Shown here one piece after another: positions 10,615-18,848 of a stretch of 64,000 bases of DNA (within the stretch, counting starts at the first letter, position 1; each line of letters opens with the position of its first letter). Location of the stretch: the NCBI GenBank assembly GCA_024195265.1, contig JAJLRJ010000001.1, positions 3,718,562 through 3,782,561 of the forward strand. Direction: 5' to 3'. The DNA is from Dendrophyllia cribrosa. Taxonomy: Eukaryota; Cnidaria; Anthozoa; Scleractinia; Dendrophylliidae. The notes under the pieces were generated by a model. It was not told where the DNA came from. It saw only the letters and a program-made list of their open reading frames with translations, and did not search any database. The position numbers and the translations under genes are program-made.

Positions 10615-10695
10615 ATGGTAACACGTCAACAAAGAACACTTCAGCGCGCGAGATTAAAAAAATGTCGAGAACGTCTGACGCCCAGATTGCTTTAA
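10615..10695 (+). CDS. Upstream short basic ORF overlapping the 10662 gene
   Basis: 26 codons (MVTRQQRTLQRARLKKC..., strongly basic). It is the first ATG after the TATA box at 10581 and overlaps the start of the next gene in another frame. It may act as a leader ORF, be a tiny basic protein, or be chance. Confidence 0.25.
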   Translation: MVTRQQRTLQRARLKKCRERLTPRLL

Positions 10696-11048
10696 AAGAT
10701 TGGTTGGGATGTGCCATTCTCTTTTTAGAAAGAGTCGACCCCCATTCTTTGGTGGACTTCAGCGATGATGCGTTACAAGAGCTAGAACCGGACGTAGCGT
10801 TTGCGCAACTGGTGACCAGAAACAAAGAGAAGAACGAACCGTTTACTTTGCTTCATTTGATGGCTTATTTAAGCGTTATGCGTCAATGTTTGTCCCTGGA
10901 CGCTTACCGTGAACATCGTCGTTGGATATTTAAGCAACAACAACAAGCATACATACCTAGTTTTGGACGTTTTGTGGCTCAATTTACAGTGAGTCTGACC
11001 CGGCGATTGATCCCTTTGGTGGTGCGCACCTGTTTGTTCCCCATCTAA
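10662..11048 (+). CDS. 128-aa protein, unknown
   Basis: Starts MSRTSDAQIALKDW and is predicted helical, with a C-terminal basic/hydrophobic segment (LTRRLIPLVVRTC). No domain is recognised. It begins in the context TAAAAAAATG, the same 10-mer that joins it to the integrase and the integrase to the penton-like gene. Only four bases separate its stop from the integrase ATG, so the two are probably expressed from the same transcript or by the same initiation mechanism. Confidence 0.65.
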   Translation: MSRTSDAQIALKDWLGCAILFLERVDPHSLVDFSDDALQELEPDVAFAQLVTRNKEKNEPFTLLHLMAYLSVMRQCLSLDAYREHRRWIFKQQQQAYIPSFGRFVAQFTVSLTRRLIPLVVRTCLFPI

Positions 11049-11052
11049 AAAA

Positions 11053-12171
11053 ATGAAGAAGGCCGAGCAGATGAGTCCTTTGGAAGACTTGTATTTGGAT
11101 CTGGAGAGTCCTTACGCGTTGAGTGGAAATTTCAAGGAATTGACCAAGGTGGCCCGCGACACGTTGGACGTCTCACCCAGCCAGGCGCAAACGTATTTAC
11201 AAGGAGAACCCACTTTCACGTTACACCGTCCTCGTCAGGTACGATTTCCACGCAGCAAGACGGTCGTGCCTCCGCAAGTGGATTATACCTGGCAGGCGGA
11301 TCTTGTGGAAATGCAGGATGCCAAACTCATTGCCCAAAACAAACGCACCCGATACCTACTGACGGTCATCGATGTGTTGTCCAAATATGCATGGGTCATT
11401 GCCTTAAAAAGCAAGAAAGGCAAGGCCACGGCAGATGCCTTTCGTTATTTGTTGGAGAATTCAGGAGGACGTAAGCCCGTCAACTTGCAGACGGATCAAG
11501 GGAAAGAATTCTACAACCAACACATGAAGCAATTACTGGACGAGTATAACATTCACCACTATTCCACTCGAGGTGAACCCAAAGCTGCTGTGGTCGAACG
11601 TTTCAATCGCACTTTGAAGGAATTGATGTACAAGTACATGACAGCTCGCAACACCCCCAAATATTTGGAGGTCTTACCCTTGTTGGTGGACAAGTACAAC
11701 ACGCGCATTCACAGCCGCACTCAAATGGCCCCGGCCGATGTCACTGACGACAATGCCTCGGTGGTCTGGAAGCGGTTGTTCAAACCCACCCCTGCCTTAG
11801 ACCCTTACAAGTTTCGACCGGGGGATTTTGTGCGCACCACAAAACCCGTCAAGGGTAAAAAGAGTGTCTTTTCCAAGAGTTATCGGGGTAATTGGTCGCA
11901 AGACGTGTACACGGTGACCGATCGTCAACGGTCCTTGTACGATGGTGTGAATTATTATAAGTTGGACACTTGGAAAGGTGATAAAGTACCTGGACGATTT
12001 TATGAACCTCAACTTCAAAAAGTACGAGCTCTACCCAACCAATGGCGGGTGAGTAAAAAGCTTAAATACAAGGGACGCGGACCCACTCGTCAAGTGTTAG
12101 TTAACTGGCAAGGACTTGCTCCCGATTATCAAACGTGGATACCCGTCAAAGAGTTAAAAAAGTCCTCGTAA
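11053..12171 (+). CDS. Polinton-type retroviral-like integrase with chromodomain
   Basis: 372 aa. It catalyses strand transfer of element ends into host DNA, giving the 6-bp duplication seen. An N-terminal helical region (about 8-60) is followed by the RNase H-fold core with candidate catalytic residues D83 (WQADLVEM), D148 (LQTDQGKEF) and E182 (AAVVERFNR). After the core come an SH3-like basic segment and a C-terminal chromodomain-like stretch (about 333-370, VLVNWQGLAPDYQTWIPV) that may target chromatin. Length and domain order fit the Polinton c-integrase family. All three acidic residues are present, so it looks functional. The ATG follows the previous stop after AAAA. Confidence 0.95.
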   Translation: MKKAEQMSPLEDLYLDLESPYALSGNFKELTKVARDTLDVSPSQAQTYLQGEPTFTLHRPRQVRFPRSKTVVPPQVDYTWQADLVEMQDAKLIAQNKRTRYLLTVIDVLSKYAWVIALKSKKGKATADAFRYLLENSGGRKPVNLQTDQGKEFYNQHMKQLLDEYNIHHYSTRGEPKAAVVERFNRTLKELMYKYMTARNTPKYLEVLPLLVDKYNTRIHSRTQMAPADVTDDNASVVWKRLFKPTPALDPYKFRPGDFVRTTKPVKGKKSVFSKSYRGNWSQDVYTVTDRQRSLYDGVNYYKLDTWKGDKVPGRFYEPQLQKVRALPNQWRVSKKLKYKGRGPTRQVLVNWQGLAPDYQTWIPVKELKKSS

Positions 12172-12175
12172 AAAA

Positions 12176-14557
12176 ATGGCCAAACCCTGGGAAATGGACG
12201 ATGATTTTTTGCTGTTTCTGAATAGTGGGGATGTGGGCACGGAACCCCTCGAACCCGGAGAGACCACCGTGCGCAGTGCGTTCCGACAACGGTTGGAGAT
12301 TCCATTGACGCTCACCGACCAGTGGCAAGTTGCCCTTTTGAAACTGTTGTACACCAATTCTTACGGGAACACCGTGTTGAAATCGTCGCAGGATTACCAT
12401 GTGCGTGTGGGGAGCTCGGATGGATCGGTTCCCACTCGATCAATGGCGCTGACTTCGCACAAACACTTCACGCACGCGGCAGAATTGCTTGGCGATTTGG
12501 TGCAGAAGATGGGATGGTACGTGATACCCACCTTGTCGGGCGGTCAACATCATTACGGACAACTCCACATGGAATCTCCTGGCACCACGGACGAAAATTT
12601 TCCCACAAATCCCAAACTGGATCTGTTTCGTCCCGACCTGGTGCGTGAATTTTTGCAAAGGATCGAAAACACTTATCGCGTGAAACAAGTCGCACTCCCT
12701 ACGCGCTTCAATCTGATCGAATATTACCTAGGATTCGCCCTCCTGAAACTCATGGGTTTAAGGAGGGATTACATCTGGTTAACTAGATCTAGTCCATCCA
12801 GACCCAGGACGCATTATTCACTCCATCTGTGGGCGCAGGGTCAGTACAATCTGGGGGAATCGTTGGCTCTGTTGATGGGATTTTTGGAGCCCGATCCAGA
12901 TCGGCCGGGCCAGACGCGCATTGTGGCTCACAACACCGTCTACGCGGACACGGGAGAAGGTACGCAAGCCGATTGGGTGGTTAGTCGTTTGGATACGCAT
13001 CACTTTGGCATCGAGACGGAAGATTTTCTGTTGGGAGGCGTACGCATCAAACTCAACACTGCCGTCGAGCGGTTGCACTACACGTTTGGCAAAAGAGCCG
13101 TCTTTGACATGGGGGCTTGGGTGCGCGACCCGTCTCCCTTGTTACCCTACGCGCGACAATCCCCCGTGACGGTGGTCACTACGGAACCCGGCAAGTGGTT
13201 TCTGCAGGCCCGAGAAGGGGTCAACGTCGATTTCAAAAACGGTCTGGAGACAGTGATGGGTACCCCACAACTCAAAGCTCCTTCTCAGGTTAAGGGATTC
13301 GGGGCCTGGTTGGCTTTGCCCAGTTTGGAGACATCCCTGGCCCAAACAAACACCCACTTGTCTGACGTGGACCTCACGCGATGCAATACCGAAGTAGATG
13401 TGGTGGAATTTAGCCCCGTGGGCGACAGACAACGCCGATTGCTGGCCACTCTTCCCCTCTCACCTAGCAGCGATTACGGTCTCACGGTCGAATACGACCC
13501 GCAGCATTTGGATTTCAGACCGTTGGCAGGACCCACGCAAAATCTGAGCGAGTTGAGAGTGCATTTAAGAAACGCTGAAGGTTTGGGTATACCATTTTAC
13601 ACGGGTCTCACCGGTGTTTGGTTGTACTTTCGCAAAGGAGGAACGAAAAACACACAACCCTTGCAATCGGCCGGCATGAGTTTTGCTGGGGGACGTCGAG
13701 TGACTTTGGAAAGTGACGATCAGAAGGACCTCTTCCCGAACAACACCCCATCGCGTTTCAGGTTGAGATTACCTGAACAGTGGACCTTGGATGCCACATG
13801 GGAAGTGGCTCTGGTGCAATTGTTGATGCCTCACACGTTTCACAACGTTCAAGATCGCCAGATACAGTGTTCTGTCAACTACCCGTCCGGCAAACAAGAT
13901 ATTTTTTTGGCGGGCGGGCTCTACGTGACCTTGACAGATGTTGTGTTGGCCCTTCATCAAGCCATCGAAACGGAGACACCCGTTTCAGATGCTGGCACGA
14001 CCGCTCGTGTCCAACTGCAGTTGGACGAGAAAGGATTTTACCAGTGGACCTTCCCCACGAATGATTTTTCGCTGTACTTACCCAGCTGGTTGGCTCGAGT
14101 TTTAGGATATCTTGATTGGGAATCGTGGACGGTCCCGTTTTACTACAAGTCCGACGTGCGTCATCCCACAGTGGAAATCACCAGCACGGACACCCAGACT
14201 GGGCGCCCGACCGAAGTGGAAATCACACGCTCGCATACCATGGCCTTACCGGCCGATCATCGCGTGTGGAGTTTTGTCTCCCCGAACTCTTTCCAGAACG
14301 TCTACGTGCATTGCAACGTGGCCGAACCCGTGTACGTGGGATCGCAGATGGCCAAGGTGGTCTTAATCCATGGCGTCAACCCTCAGAAGGGGGTCTTGGA
14401 GGACGTGCCCATTCCACACTTGATCTTTTCGCGATTGAGTCATTTCAATTTTCGAGACCTCGAAATCGATATAAGAGACAACTTGGGTCGTCCCATCCCA
14501 TTTCAAGGAGGAAACGTCACAGCTGCTCTGTATTTCCGACAACGTAAATTGCCTTAA
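12176..14557 (+). CDS. Penton/minor-capsid-like protein with two tandem modules
   Basis: 793 aa. The N-terminal motif 'plTLtdqWQVALLKLLYtnsygN' (about 36-65) recurs at about 526-558 as 'WTLDATWEVALVQLLM'. Each module ends with the same closing pattern, 'Y...L..l.i.lr...G.piPF..G...LYFR', at about 440-488 and 750-793. So one ORF holds two copies of a module that I associate with penton or vertex proteins of Polintons. That association is from memory of the family and was not searched. It lies between the integrase and a basic protein, next to the hexon gene. The doubled length would fit a fused two-subunit vertex or fibre protein. Confidence 0.7.
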   Translation: MAKPWEMDDDFLLFLNSGDVGTEPLEPGETTVRSAFRQRLEIPLTLTDQWQVALLKLLYTNSYGNTVLKSSQDYHVRVGSSDGSVPTRSMALTSHKHFTHAAELLGDLVQKMGWYVIPTLSGGQHHYGQLHMESPGTTDENFPTNPKLDLFRPDLVREFLQRIENTYRVKQVALPTRFNLIEYYLGFALLKLMGLRRDYIWLTRSSPSRPRTHYSLHLWAQGQYNLGESLALLMGFLEPDPDRPGQTRIVAHNTVYADTGEGTQADWVVSRLDTHHFGIETEDFLLGGVRIKLNTAVERLHYTFGKRAVFDMGAWVRDPSPLLPYARQSPVTVVTTEPGKWFLQAREGVNVDFKNGLETVMGTPQLKAPSQVKGFGAWLALPSLETSLAQTNTHLSDVDLTRCNTEVDVVEFSPVGDRQRRLLATLPLSPSSDYGLTVEYDPQHLDFRPLAGPTQNLSELRVHLRNAEGLGIPFYTGLTGVWLYFRKGGTKNTQPLQSAGMSFAGGRRVTLESDDQKDLFPNNTPSRFRLRLPEQWTLDATWEVALVQLLMPHTFHNVQDRQIQCSVNYPSGKQDIFLAGGLYVTLTDVVLALHQAIETETPVSDAGTTARVQLQLDEKGFYQWTFPTNDFSLYLPSWLARVLGYLDWESWTVPFYYKSDVRHPTVEITSTDTQTGRPTEVEITRSHTMALPADHRVWSFVSPNSFQNVYVHCNVAEPVYVGSQMAKVVLIHGVNPQKGVLEDVPIPHLIFSRLSHFNFRDLEIDIRDNLGRPIPFQGGNVTAALYFRQRKLP

Positions 14558-14570
14558 AAAAAAAGTGCCA

Positions 14571-15218
14571 ATGCGTCGCACGTTTTTGAGATCGCAATGG
14601 ATCCAAGTAGGTGGTGGTGATGGTTACAATCAAGGCCTGCCTCCGTATCAAGAAGGGGGTTTTTGGGGCACGCTGGCAGGTCCTGCAGTGAGTTATCTGG
14701 GTAATTTAGCGGCCAACGCGGGATACGAAACAGCCTGTCGAGCCGCCCGCAAATTTTACAAAAGTCATTGTCGGAAGAAGGAGGAGGAAGAGGAAGAGGA
14801 GGAGGAGGAACCGCCCCGCAAGAAAAAGACAAAGACAAAACGAGAACTGCCCCGCAAGAAAAAAAAGAAAAAGATGCAACGAGGAGGAAGAGGAGACAAG
14901 TACGACGGTGGGACGGCCGATTATCAGGAAGGAGGACTGGTCTTACCTTTCTCCGAAATGACGTACGAGCAACTGTTGAGAGCGCAGAGGGGTTTTGGGA
15001 AGCGGCGATCTCGACAAAGAACCCCTCGTCGACCTCGCAACATCACGGCCGCGAGTTTGGATGAAAATCTCTATCGGCGTCTGGGAGGGAGACCCATCGG
15101 GGTGTTGCCCAATGCCATTCTTGGCTTTCAGGTGGGCATGGGAGAGAATCGAGAGAGAGTAAGAGGAAAAAAACGTAGACGAACGGGTCACGGTGATTGT
15201 TTCAACGAGCTCCTATAA
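14571..15218 (+). CDS. Virion protein with hydrophobic N-terminus and charged middle
   Basis: 215 aa. The first ATG is used (14571); an in-frame GTG lies two codons earlier. Residues about 20-55 are Gly/Ala-rich and hydrophobic (GGFWGTLAGPAVSYLGNLAA), then comes a poly-Glu block followed by poly-Lys blocks (about 66-100). The C-terminus is basic. This resembles membrane-lytic or core proteins of adenovirus-like virions in layout, not in detectable sequence. GG dipeptides could be cleavage sites for the adenain-like protease. The stop codon TAA is inside the TATA box of the hexon gene. Confidence 0.6.
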   Translation: MRRTFLRSQWIQVGGGDGYNQGLPPYQEGGFWGTLAGPAVSYLGNLAANAGYETACRAARKFYKSHCRKKEEEEEEEEEEPPRKKKTKTKRELPRKKKKKKMQRGGRGDKYDGGTADYQEGGLVLPFSEMTYEQLLRAQRGFGKRRSRQRTPRRPRNITAASLDENLYRRLGGRPIGVLPNAILGFQVGMGENRERVRGKKRRRTGHGDCFNELL

Positions 15219-15222
15219 AAAG
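15214..15222 (+). promoter_or_regulatory. TATA box of the major capsid gene
   Basis: TATAAAAAG, 55 bases before the ATG at 15269. It contains the stop codon of the preceding gene, so promoter and reading frame overlap exactly. Confidence 0.75.
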
Positions 15223-15268
15223 GAGCATCCACGGGTGGTCGACCATTTGACTAGACGTCACCGTCAGC

Positions 15269-16696
15269 ATGTCACAAGGGTCAGATGACACAGACAACAA
15301 CAACAACAACAACAACGGTGGGATCATCGTGCAGGCCGATCAGGGTCTTTACAATTATCGCCCTCCGCGAGAAATTGATGCCACAGAATACAAATGGCAC
15401 TTTGAAGATGTGAAATCTCAGACCACTTCGTCAAACCCTCTCCAGTTTCGTTTGGCCGATCGACCTTACCCCTTCTGCCCCAGCGAGATCGAGCTGCATC
15501 TTAAAGCGTACTTCAAACTGGGCTCCACAAAAGCACCCTTGAATGACTTCACCACCAACCAAGCTATTGTAGGCCCAGTGAACAATTTTGGGTACAGTTG
15601 TATCCGTCAAGTTCGTTGTCGAGTCAACAACAACGAAACTGAGTCCACGGCTGGGGTGAATTTGGCATACCGAGAATATTTCAAGACCTTGTTGGAAGCA
15701 GATCCCTGGGACGAAGCCAGCCGCCTCAAGCGACAAGGATGGTACAAAGATAGCGCAGGACAGATGGATAAATGGGGAGGCCTAGCCACTCATAATCCTG
15801 GAGGGGTTCAACGACAAAAGATCTGTGTCAATGGCACGGGCAAGTTCGAATTCAACGTGTGCCCTTTGCCTTGTAATTTTTGCCAGATAGAACAGAACGT
15901 CCCACCCAACACCAGAGTAGAATTTGAGATCGAGTTCAATGACCCCAAGTTCTGTTTGATGTCCATGGCCCTGGACAAGTCCACTGCAGCTGGGGCCGTG
16001 AACAACACGGCTAGTTTTGAAGTCTTGGCCCAAGAGTGTTTTCTCCGTGTGTTTTATCGCGTTCCCAATGATATCATCATGAAGTACATGGAAGAACAAG
16101 TGGAAAAGACCACGGTGGCCAACCCCCTCTCCTTCCCCTTCAGGCGCATGCGATGCGAGAACAGGTACATTCCAACAGGCGTCAGCCAAGTGGAGTTCAA
16201 CGATGTGTTTCAAGGACGTTCCCCGCGCTTGTTTTGGTTGGTGGTGTTGGAAGATGCGCGTTATCAGGGAGAATTCAATAAAAATCCCTTTGACTTCAAA
16301 GCCAATTTTTCAGGATTCAACATCACCAGTGCCGAGTGCACAGCCAACGGAGTCCCAGTGAACAAAGCCAAACTGGATCTTACCAACAAATACGAGATCT
16401 ATGATTTGTTGCTGAATGCCTCAGGCAAAAAGAGACGCGATGCTTACCTGTTGGATCCCGATACCTTTGAAAAGGGTTTCTACTTTGTACCCTTTGATTT
16501 GACGGCTGTCCAAGATGGAGGTGATTCTGTCACCCCGCAGTTGCAAATGCTGATCAACGTCAGGCTGGGGTTTTCTACAACGACAGGTGTAGCATTGCAA
16601 GCTTTGTTCTTGTACAACACAGATGAGAGTCTGTTGCAGATTGACAACAGAGGAACCACTCAAGGCCCAGTGCTCTTGTCCGATGCCTTGGTGTGA
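15269..16696 (+). CDS. Hexon-like major capsid protein
   Basis: 475 aa. The N-terminus is low complexity (a run of seven Asn), then comes a long beta-rich body. I recognise it as the widespread Polinton capsid family found in invertebrate genomes (often annotated as F54H12.2-like): a YNYRPPREID-type start, 'RPYPFCPSEIELHL', 'FCQIEQNVPPNTRVE' and the closing 'VTPQLQMLINVRL'. By family knowledge it forms a double jelly-roll capsomer trimer. It has its own strong TATA box and is followed by AATAAA and poly-A tracts. The frame is intact. Confidence 0.85.
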   Translation: MSQGSDDTDNNNNNNNGGIIVQADQGLYNYRPPREIDATEYKWHFEDVKSQTTSSNPLQFRLADRPYPFCPSEIELHLKAYFKLGSTKAPLNDFTTNQAIVGPVNNFGYSCIRQVRCRVNNNETESTAGVNLAYREYFKTLLEADPWDEASRLKRQGWYKDSAGQMDKWGGLATHNPGGVQRQKICVNGTGKFEFNVCPLPCNFCQIEQNVPPNTRVEFEIEFNDPKFCLMSMALDKSTAAGAVNNTASFEVLAQECFLRVFYRVPNDIIMKYMEEQVEKTTVANPLSFPFRRMRCENRYIPTGVSQVEFNDVFQGRSPRLFWLVVLEDARYQGEFNKNPFDFKANFSGFNITSAECTANGVPVNKAKLDLTNKYEIYDLLLNASGKKRRDAYLLDPDTFEKGFYFVPFDLTAVQDGGDSVTPQLQMLINVRLGFSTTTGVALQALFLYNTDESLLQIDNRGTTQGPVLLSDALV

Positions 16697-16732
16697 AAAG
16701 AGCTGGAGAAAACATTATCTTTTTGTAACAAT

Positions 16733-16764
<32 letters not shown>

Positions 16765-16957
16765 TCAATAAAAATGTCACTTGCCTATTTCATGAACTTT
16801 AGATGCCTTGTTTGAAAAGAGCTTTTTTGTAACAAGAAAAAAAAAAAAGTTTAATAAAAATGTTTTATCTTTTTTGGTGATGTTTGTGTGTGTCACTCTC
16901 CTGTTCCTCGGGCCCCCTATAAAAAAGGGCACAAGTCCTCCTTGGTCAGTTTTGAAA
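16697..16957 (+). repeat. Duplicated capsid 3' end and poly-A tracts
   Basis: The sequence around the capsid stop (GATGCCTTGGTGTGAAAAGAGC ... TTTTTGTAACAA plus A-run) is repeated about 120 bases later (16801 onward: GATGCCTTGTTTGAAAAGAGC ... TTTTTGTAACAA plus A-run). Several AATAAA signals are present. It looks like a short tandem duplication of the transcript end. Confidence 0.7.
16918..16926 (+). promoter_or_regulatory. TATA box of the 78-aa basic protein
   Basis: TATAAAAAA, 40 bases before the ATG at 16958, in a GC-rich context (GGGCCCCC...GGGC). Confidence 0.7.
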
Positions 16958-17194
16958 ATGCCTTGCAGAAAGAAAAGAAGAAGAGTATCTCGCAAAAAGA
17001 GGTACCACAGAGGGGGTGCTAGGTTCGTGAGACGACCCACCCTGCAGGATAAAATAGCCGAGGGAGCCAGTATGTTTTTATCAGGACCTGCCCCTTCGTT
17101 TGCTACGGCAGGCTTGTTCCTGGGCAAGCAAGCATTCAAAGGCATAAAAGACAACGTGGAGCATTTTTTAAAGGCCAAAAAGCGGCGGAGATAA
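16958..17194 (+). CDS. Small basic virion core protein
   Basis: 78 aa, starting MPCRKKRRRVSRKKR. An arginine/lysine-rich N-terminus is followed by an amphipathic or hydrophobic stretch (SGPAPSFATAGLFLGKQAF) and a basic tail (KAKKRRR). Start chosen because it is the first ATG after the TATA box; the frame is open further upstream without an ATG that fits the promoter. The layout recalls small DNA-binding core proteins of adenovirus-like particles. No sequence homology is claimed. Confidence 0.6.
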   Translation: MPCRKKRRRVSRKKRYHRGGARFVRRPTLQDKIAEGASMFLSGPAPSFATAGLFLGKQAFKGIKDNVEHFLKAKKRRR

Positions 17195-17227
17195 TAATAA
17201 AAAAAAAAAAAATAAAAAAAAAAAAAG

Positions 17228-17539
17228 ATGGTCAAGCCATCCCGTGCCAGACGAGACAGCGCCCAAAGACGAAGAAATCGTCGGATGACAAGGCAGGGAG
17301 GTATTCAACGAGGAGGTTTCGTCCCCATTGTGGTGGATTTTAAGAAAGGGATCCAAGTGACACGGGACGCCATCGAAGCCATGCAACAACCCATCGACCA
17401 CGACAAGGCCCGACGAAACGTGAACAGGTACAAAGCCGAGTATGCGTCTTATAAAAGACGCGGTGGAAACAAAGGGTTCACGCGTTGGGCCCGCGACAAA
17501 GGTTACGCCAAAAAAAGTGATGCCTGTTGCCTGCAGTAA
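17228..17539 (+). CDS. Small basic protein, probable virion core
   Basis: 103 aa, very rich in Arg and Lys (RARRDSAQRRRNRRMTRQGG). A GG after residue about 24 and again at about 30 could be protease sites. The C-terminal half is charged and helical. It starts after long A-tracts following the previous gene and ends three bases before the protease ATG. Likely a DNA-condensing or scaffold protein. No family is recognised. Confidence 0.6.
   Translation: MVKPSRARRDSAQRRRNRRMTRQGGIQRGGFVPIVVDFKKGIQVTRDAIEAMQQPIDHDKARRNVNRYKAEYASYKRRGGNKGFTRWARDKGYAKKSDACCLQ
17450..17457 (+). promoter_or_regulatory. TATA box inside the 103-aa gene, before the protease
   Basis: TATAAAAG lies 92 bases before the protease ATG, inside the coding region of the upstream gene. 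Confidence 0.45.
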
Positions 17540-17541
17540 AA

Positions 17542-18093
17542 ATGCATGACACGTTGCAATTGCGAAAAGCGTGTCGAGGCGATGACAACATTTCAAAATA
17601 CTTTTGGGACGTGTTTGGTGCGGATGAAGGAGCCTGTCAACCCGTCGAGTACCCCAAGTGCGCCATATGGAACACGGACCCCATACGCTTACCCGGCCAA
17701 CATTGGATAGCGGTGTTTTGGGCGAGTCAAGACCACGGAGAATTCTTTGATAGTTACGCGCGAGCGCCATCCTTCTACAACGCAGCGTGGCGTTGTTTCG
17801 ACCTTTTCCGTCACATTCCACAAGAGCTACAAGGAACCAACACCGATGTGTGCGGAGATTATTGTTTGTACTACTTATTTCATCGTTGCCGCGGCAAACC
17901 CATGACCCAAATTGTTCGACCCTTCTCATACACGGATCGTGTCTACAACGATACGGCCGTGGTGGAACGAGTACGGGAAGAATTCCCGAGTTTACAACAC
18001 CAACACCTGGCAGGGGGACTGTATGATGAGGATGGAAGCCCCAACCAGATGTGTCGGATCAAACGGTTGAATCTTTGCAAAAGAAAGGCATAA
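17542..18093 (+). CDS. Adenain-like cysteine protease
   Basis: 183 aa from the first ATG (17542, context CAGTAAAAATG). A C48/C5-type cysteine protease: H54 in QHWIAVFW, an acidic residue at D70 (GEFFDSYA; E67 is also near), Q97 seven residues before C104, and C104 in TDVCGDYCLYYLF. This spacing fits the adenovirus protease family, which cleaves capsid and core precursors during maturation. It lies directly before the packaging ATPase, as is common in Polintons. All catalytic positions are present. The stop codon overlaps a TATA-like CATAAAAGG. Confidence 0.92.
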   Translation: MHDTLQLRKACRGDDNISKYFWDVFGADEGACQPVEYPKCAIWNTDPIRLPGQHWIAVFWASQDHGEFFDSYARAPSFYNAAWRCFDLFRHIPQELQGTNTDVCGDYCLYYLFHRCRGKPMTQIVRPFSYTDRVYNDTAVVERVREEFPSLQHQHLAGGLYDEDGSPNQMCRIKRLNLCKRKA

Positions 18094-18099
18094 AAGGAA
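18091..18099 (+). promoter_or_regulatory. TATA-like element before the ATPase
   Basis: CATAAAAGG, 45 bases before the ATPase ATG. The TAA inside it is the protease stop codon. It is a weaker match than the other TATA boxes. Confidence 0.4.
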
Positions 18100-18135
18100 G
18101 AACGGTGTTTTTTACGGGGTGACAGGTTAAAAAAC

Positions 18136-18843
18136 ATGGAAACGGAAGATGCTCCCTCTTGTTATGATCCACGTTTCAGGGTCCCGGGTAACATGCAGAT
18201 CGTGGGTCCTACCTTGAGCGGCAAGACAACCTTCTTGTACAAGTTGGTCAAAGATGCTCCGTGCTACTTTCGGGAAGACGACAGATCCCCTTGTTATTTT
18301 CAAAAAATCGTGTATTGCTATGGATCAGCCTGGCAACCGATTTTTAACCAATTCCAAGAGATGGGCGTGCAATTTCACGAGGGCTTGCCAGACAACGTGG
18401 AAGCACTCTTTCCACCCGAAACACGCCCCGGTTTGATCATCATGGACGATCTCATGCACGAAAGCAGCAAGTCACCTCAAGTGACCCAACTGTTGACCAA
18501 AGGAACGCATCACTTGGGTCTCTTTGCGATTTTCCTGTCGCAGAACCTCTTCCATTCGGGCAAGGAACAAGCTGGTCAAAATCGCAATTATCATTACACC
18601 GTTCTCTTCAAAAATCCTGCGGATACCCGTTACATCAAGATGCTGGGCAATCGTTGGTTGGGTGATTCAGAGGCATTTTGGCCCATCTATAAAAGGGCCA
18701 CAGAGAGACCTTTTGGCTATCTATTGACCGACCATCATCCTCGAACCGACGACGCCATTCGTTTTCGTACCCATCTCTTGATAGACGATCCCGAACCTCT
18801 TACCGTGTTGCAACCCGCTCAAAAGAGAAGACACAAAACGTGA
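18136..18843 (+). CDS. FtsK/HerA-type genome-packaging ATPase
   Basis: 235 aa. Walker A GPTLSGKT at residues 24-31, Walker B GLIIMDDL with the acidic pair at 104-105, and a polar sensor-like Gln at 136 (FAIFLSQN). Size and motif spacing fit the A32-like packaging ATPases of Polintons and related viruses, which push DNA into the capsid. The start ATG follows GGTTAAAAAAC. The stop TGA is five bases before the next ATG. The frame and motifs are intact. Confidence 0.92.
   Translation: METEDAPSCYDPRFRVPGNMQIVGPTLSGKTTFLYKLVKDAPCYFREDDRSPCYFQKIVYCYGSAWQPIFNQFQEMGVQFHEGLPDNVEALFPPETRPGLIIMDDLMHESSKSPQVTQLLTKGTHHLGLFAIFLSQNLFHSGKEQAGQNRNYHYTVLFKNPADTRYIKMLGNRWLGDSEAFWPIYKRATERPFGYLLTDHHPRTDDAIRFRTHLLIDDPEPLTVLQPAQKRRHKT
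18688..18696 (+). promoter_or_regulatory. TATA box inside the ATPase gene
   Basis: TATAAAAGG (CCCATCTATAAAAGGGCC), about 160 bases before the ATG at 18849. It may serve the next gene with a longer leader, or be coincidental. Confidence 0.35.
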
Positions 18844-18848
18844 GAAAA

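Noticed and set aside
12322..14547. Other-frame ORFs over the penton-like gene (up to 143 codons)
   Set aside because: Shadows of a GC-richer coding region, without promoters or recognisable domains.
17527..17541. Protease start at 17527
   Set aside because: That start is a TTG; the ATG at 17542, preceded by TAAAA, fits the junction pattern of the element and avoids overlap with the upstream gene.
17168..17929. 253-codon minus-strand ORF over the 103-aa protein and the protease
   Set aside because: It is the antisense of two well-supported genes; its composition follows from them.
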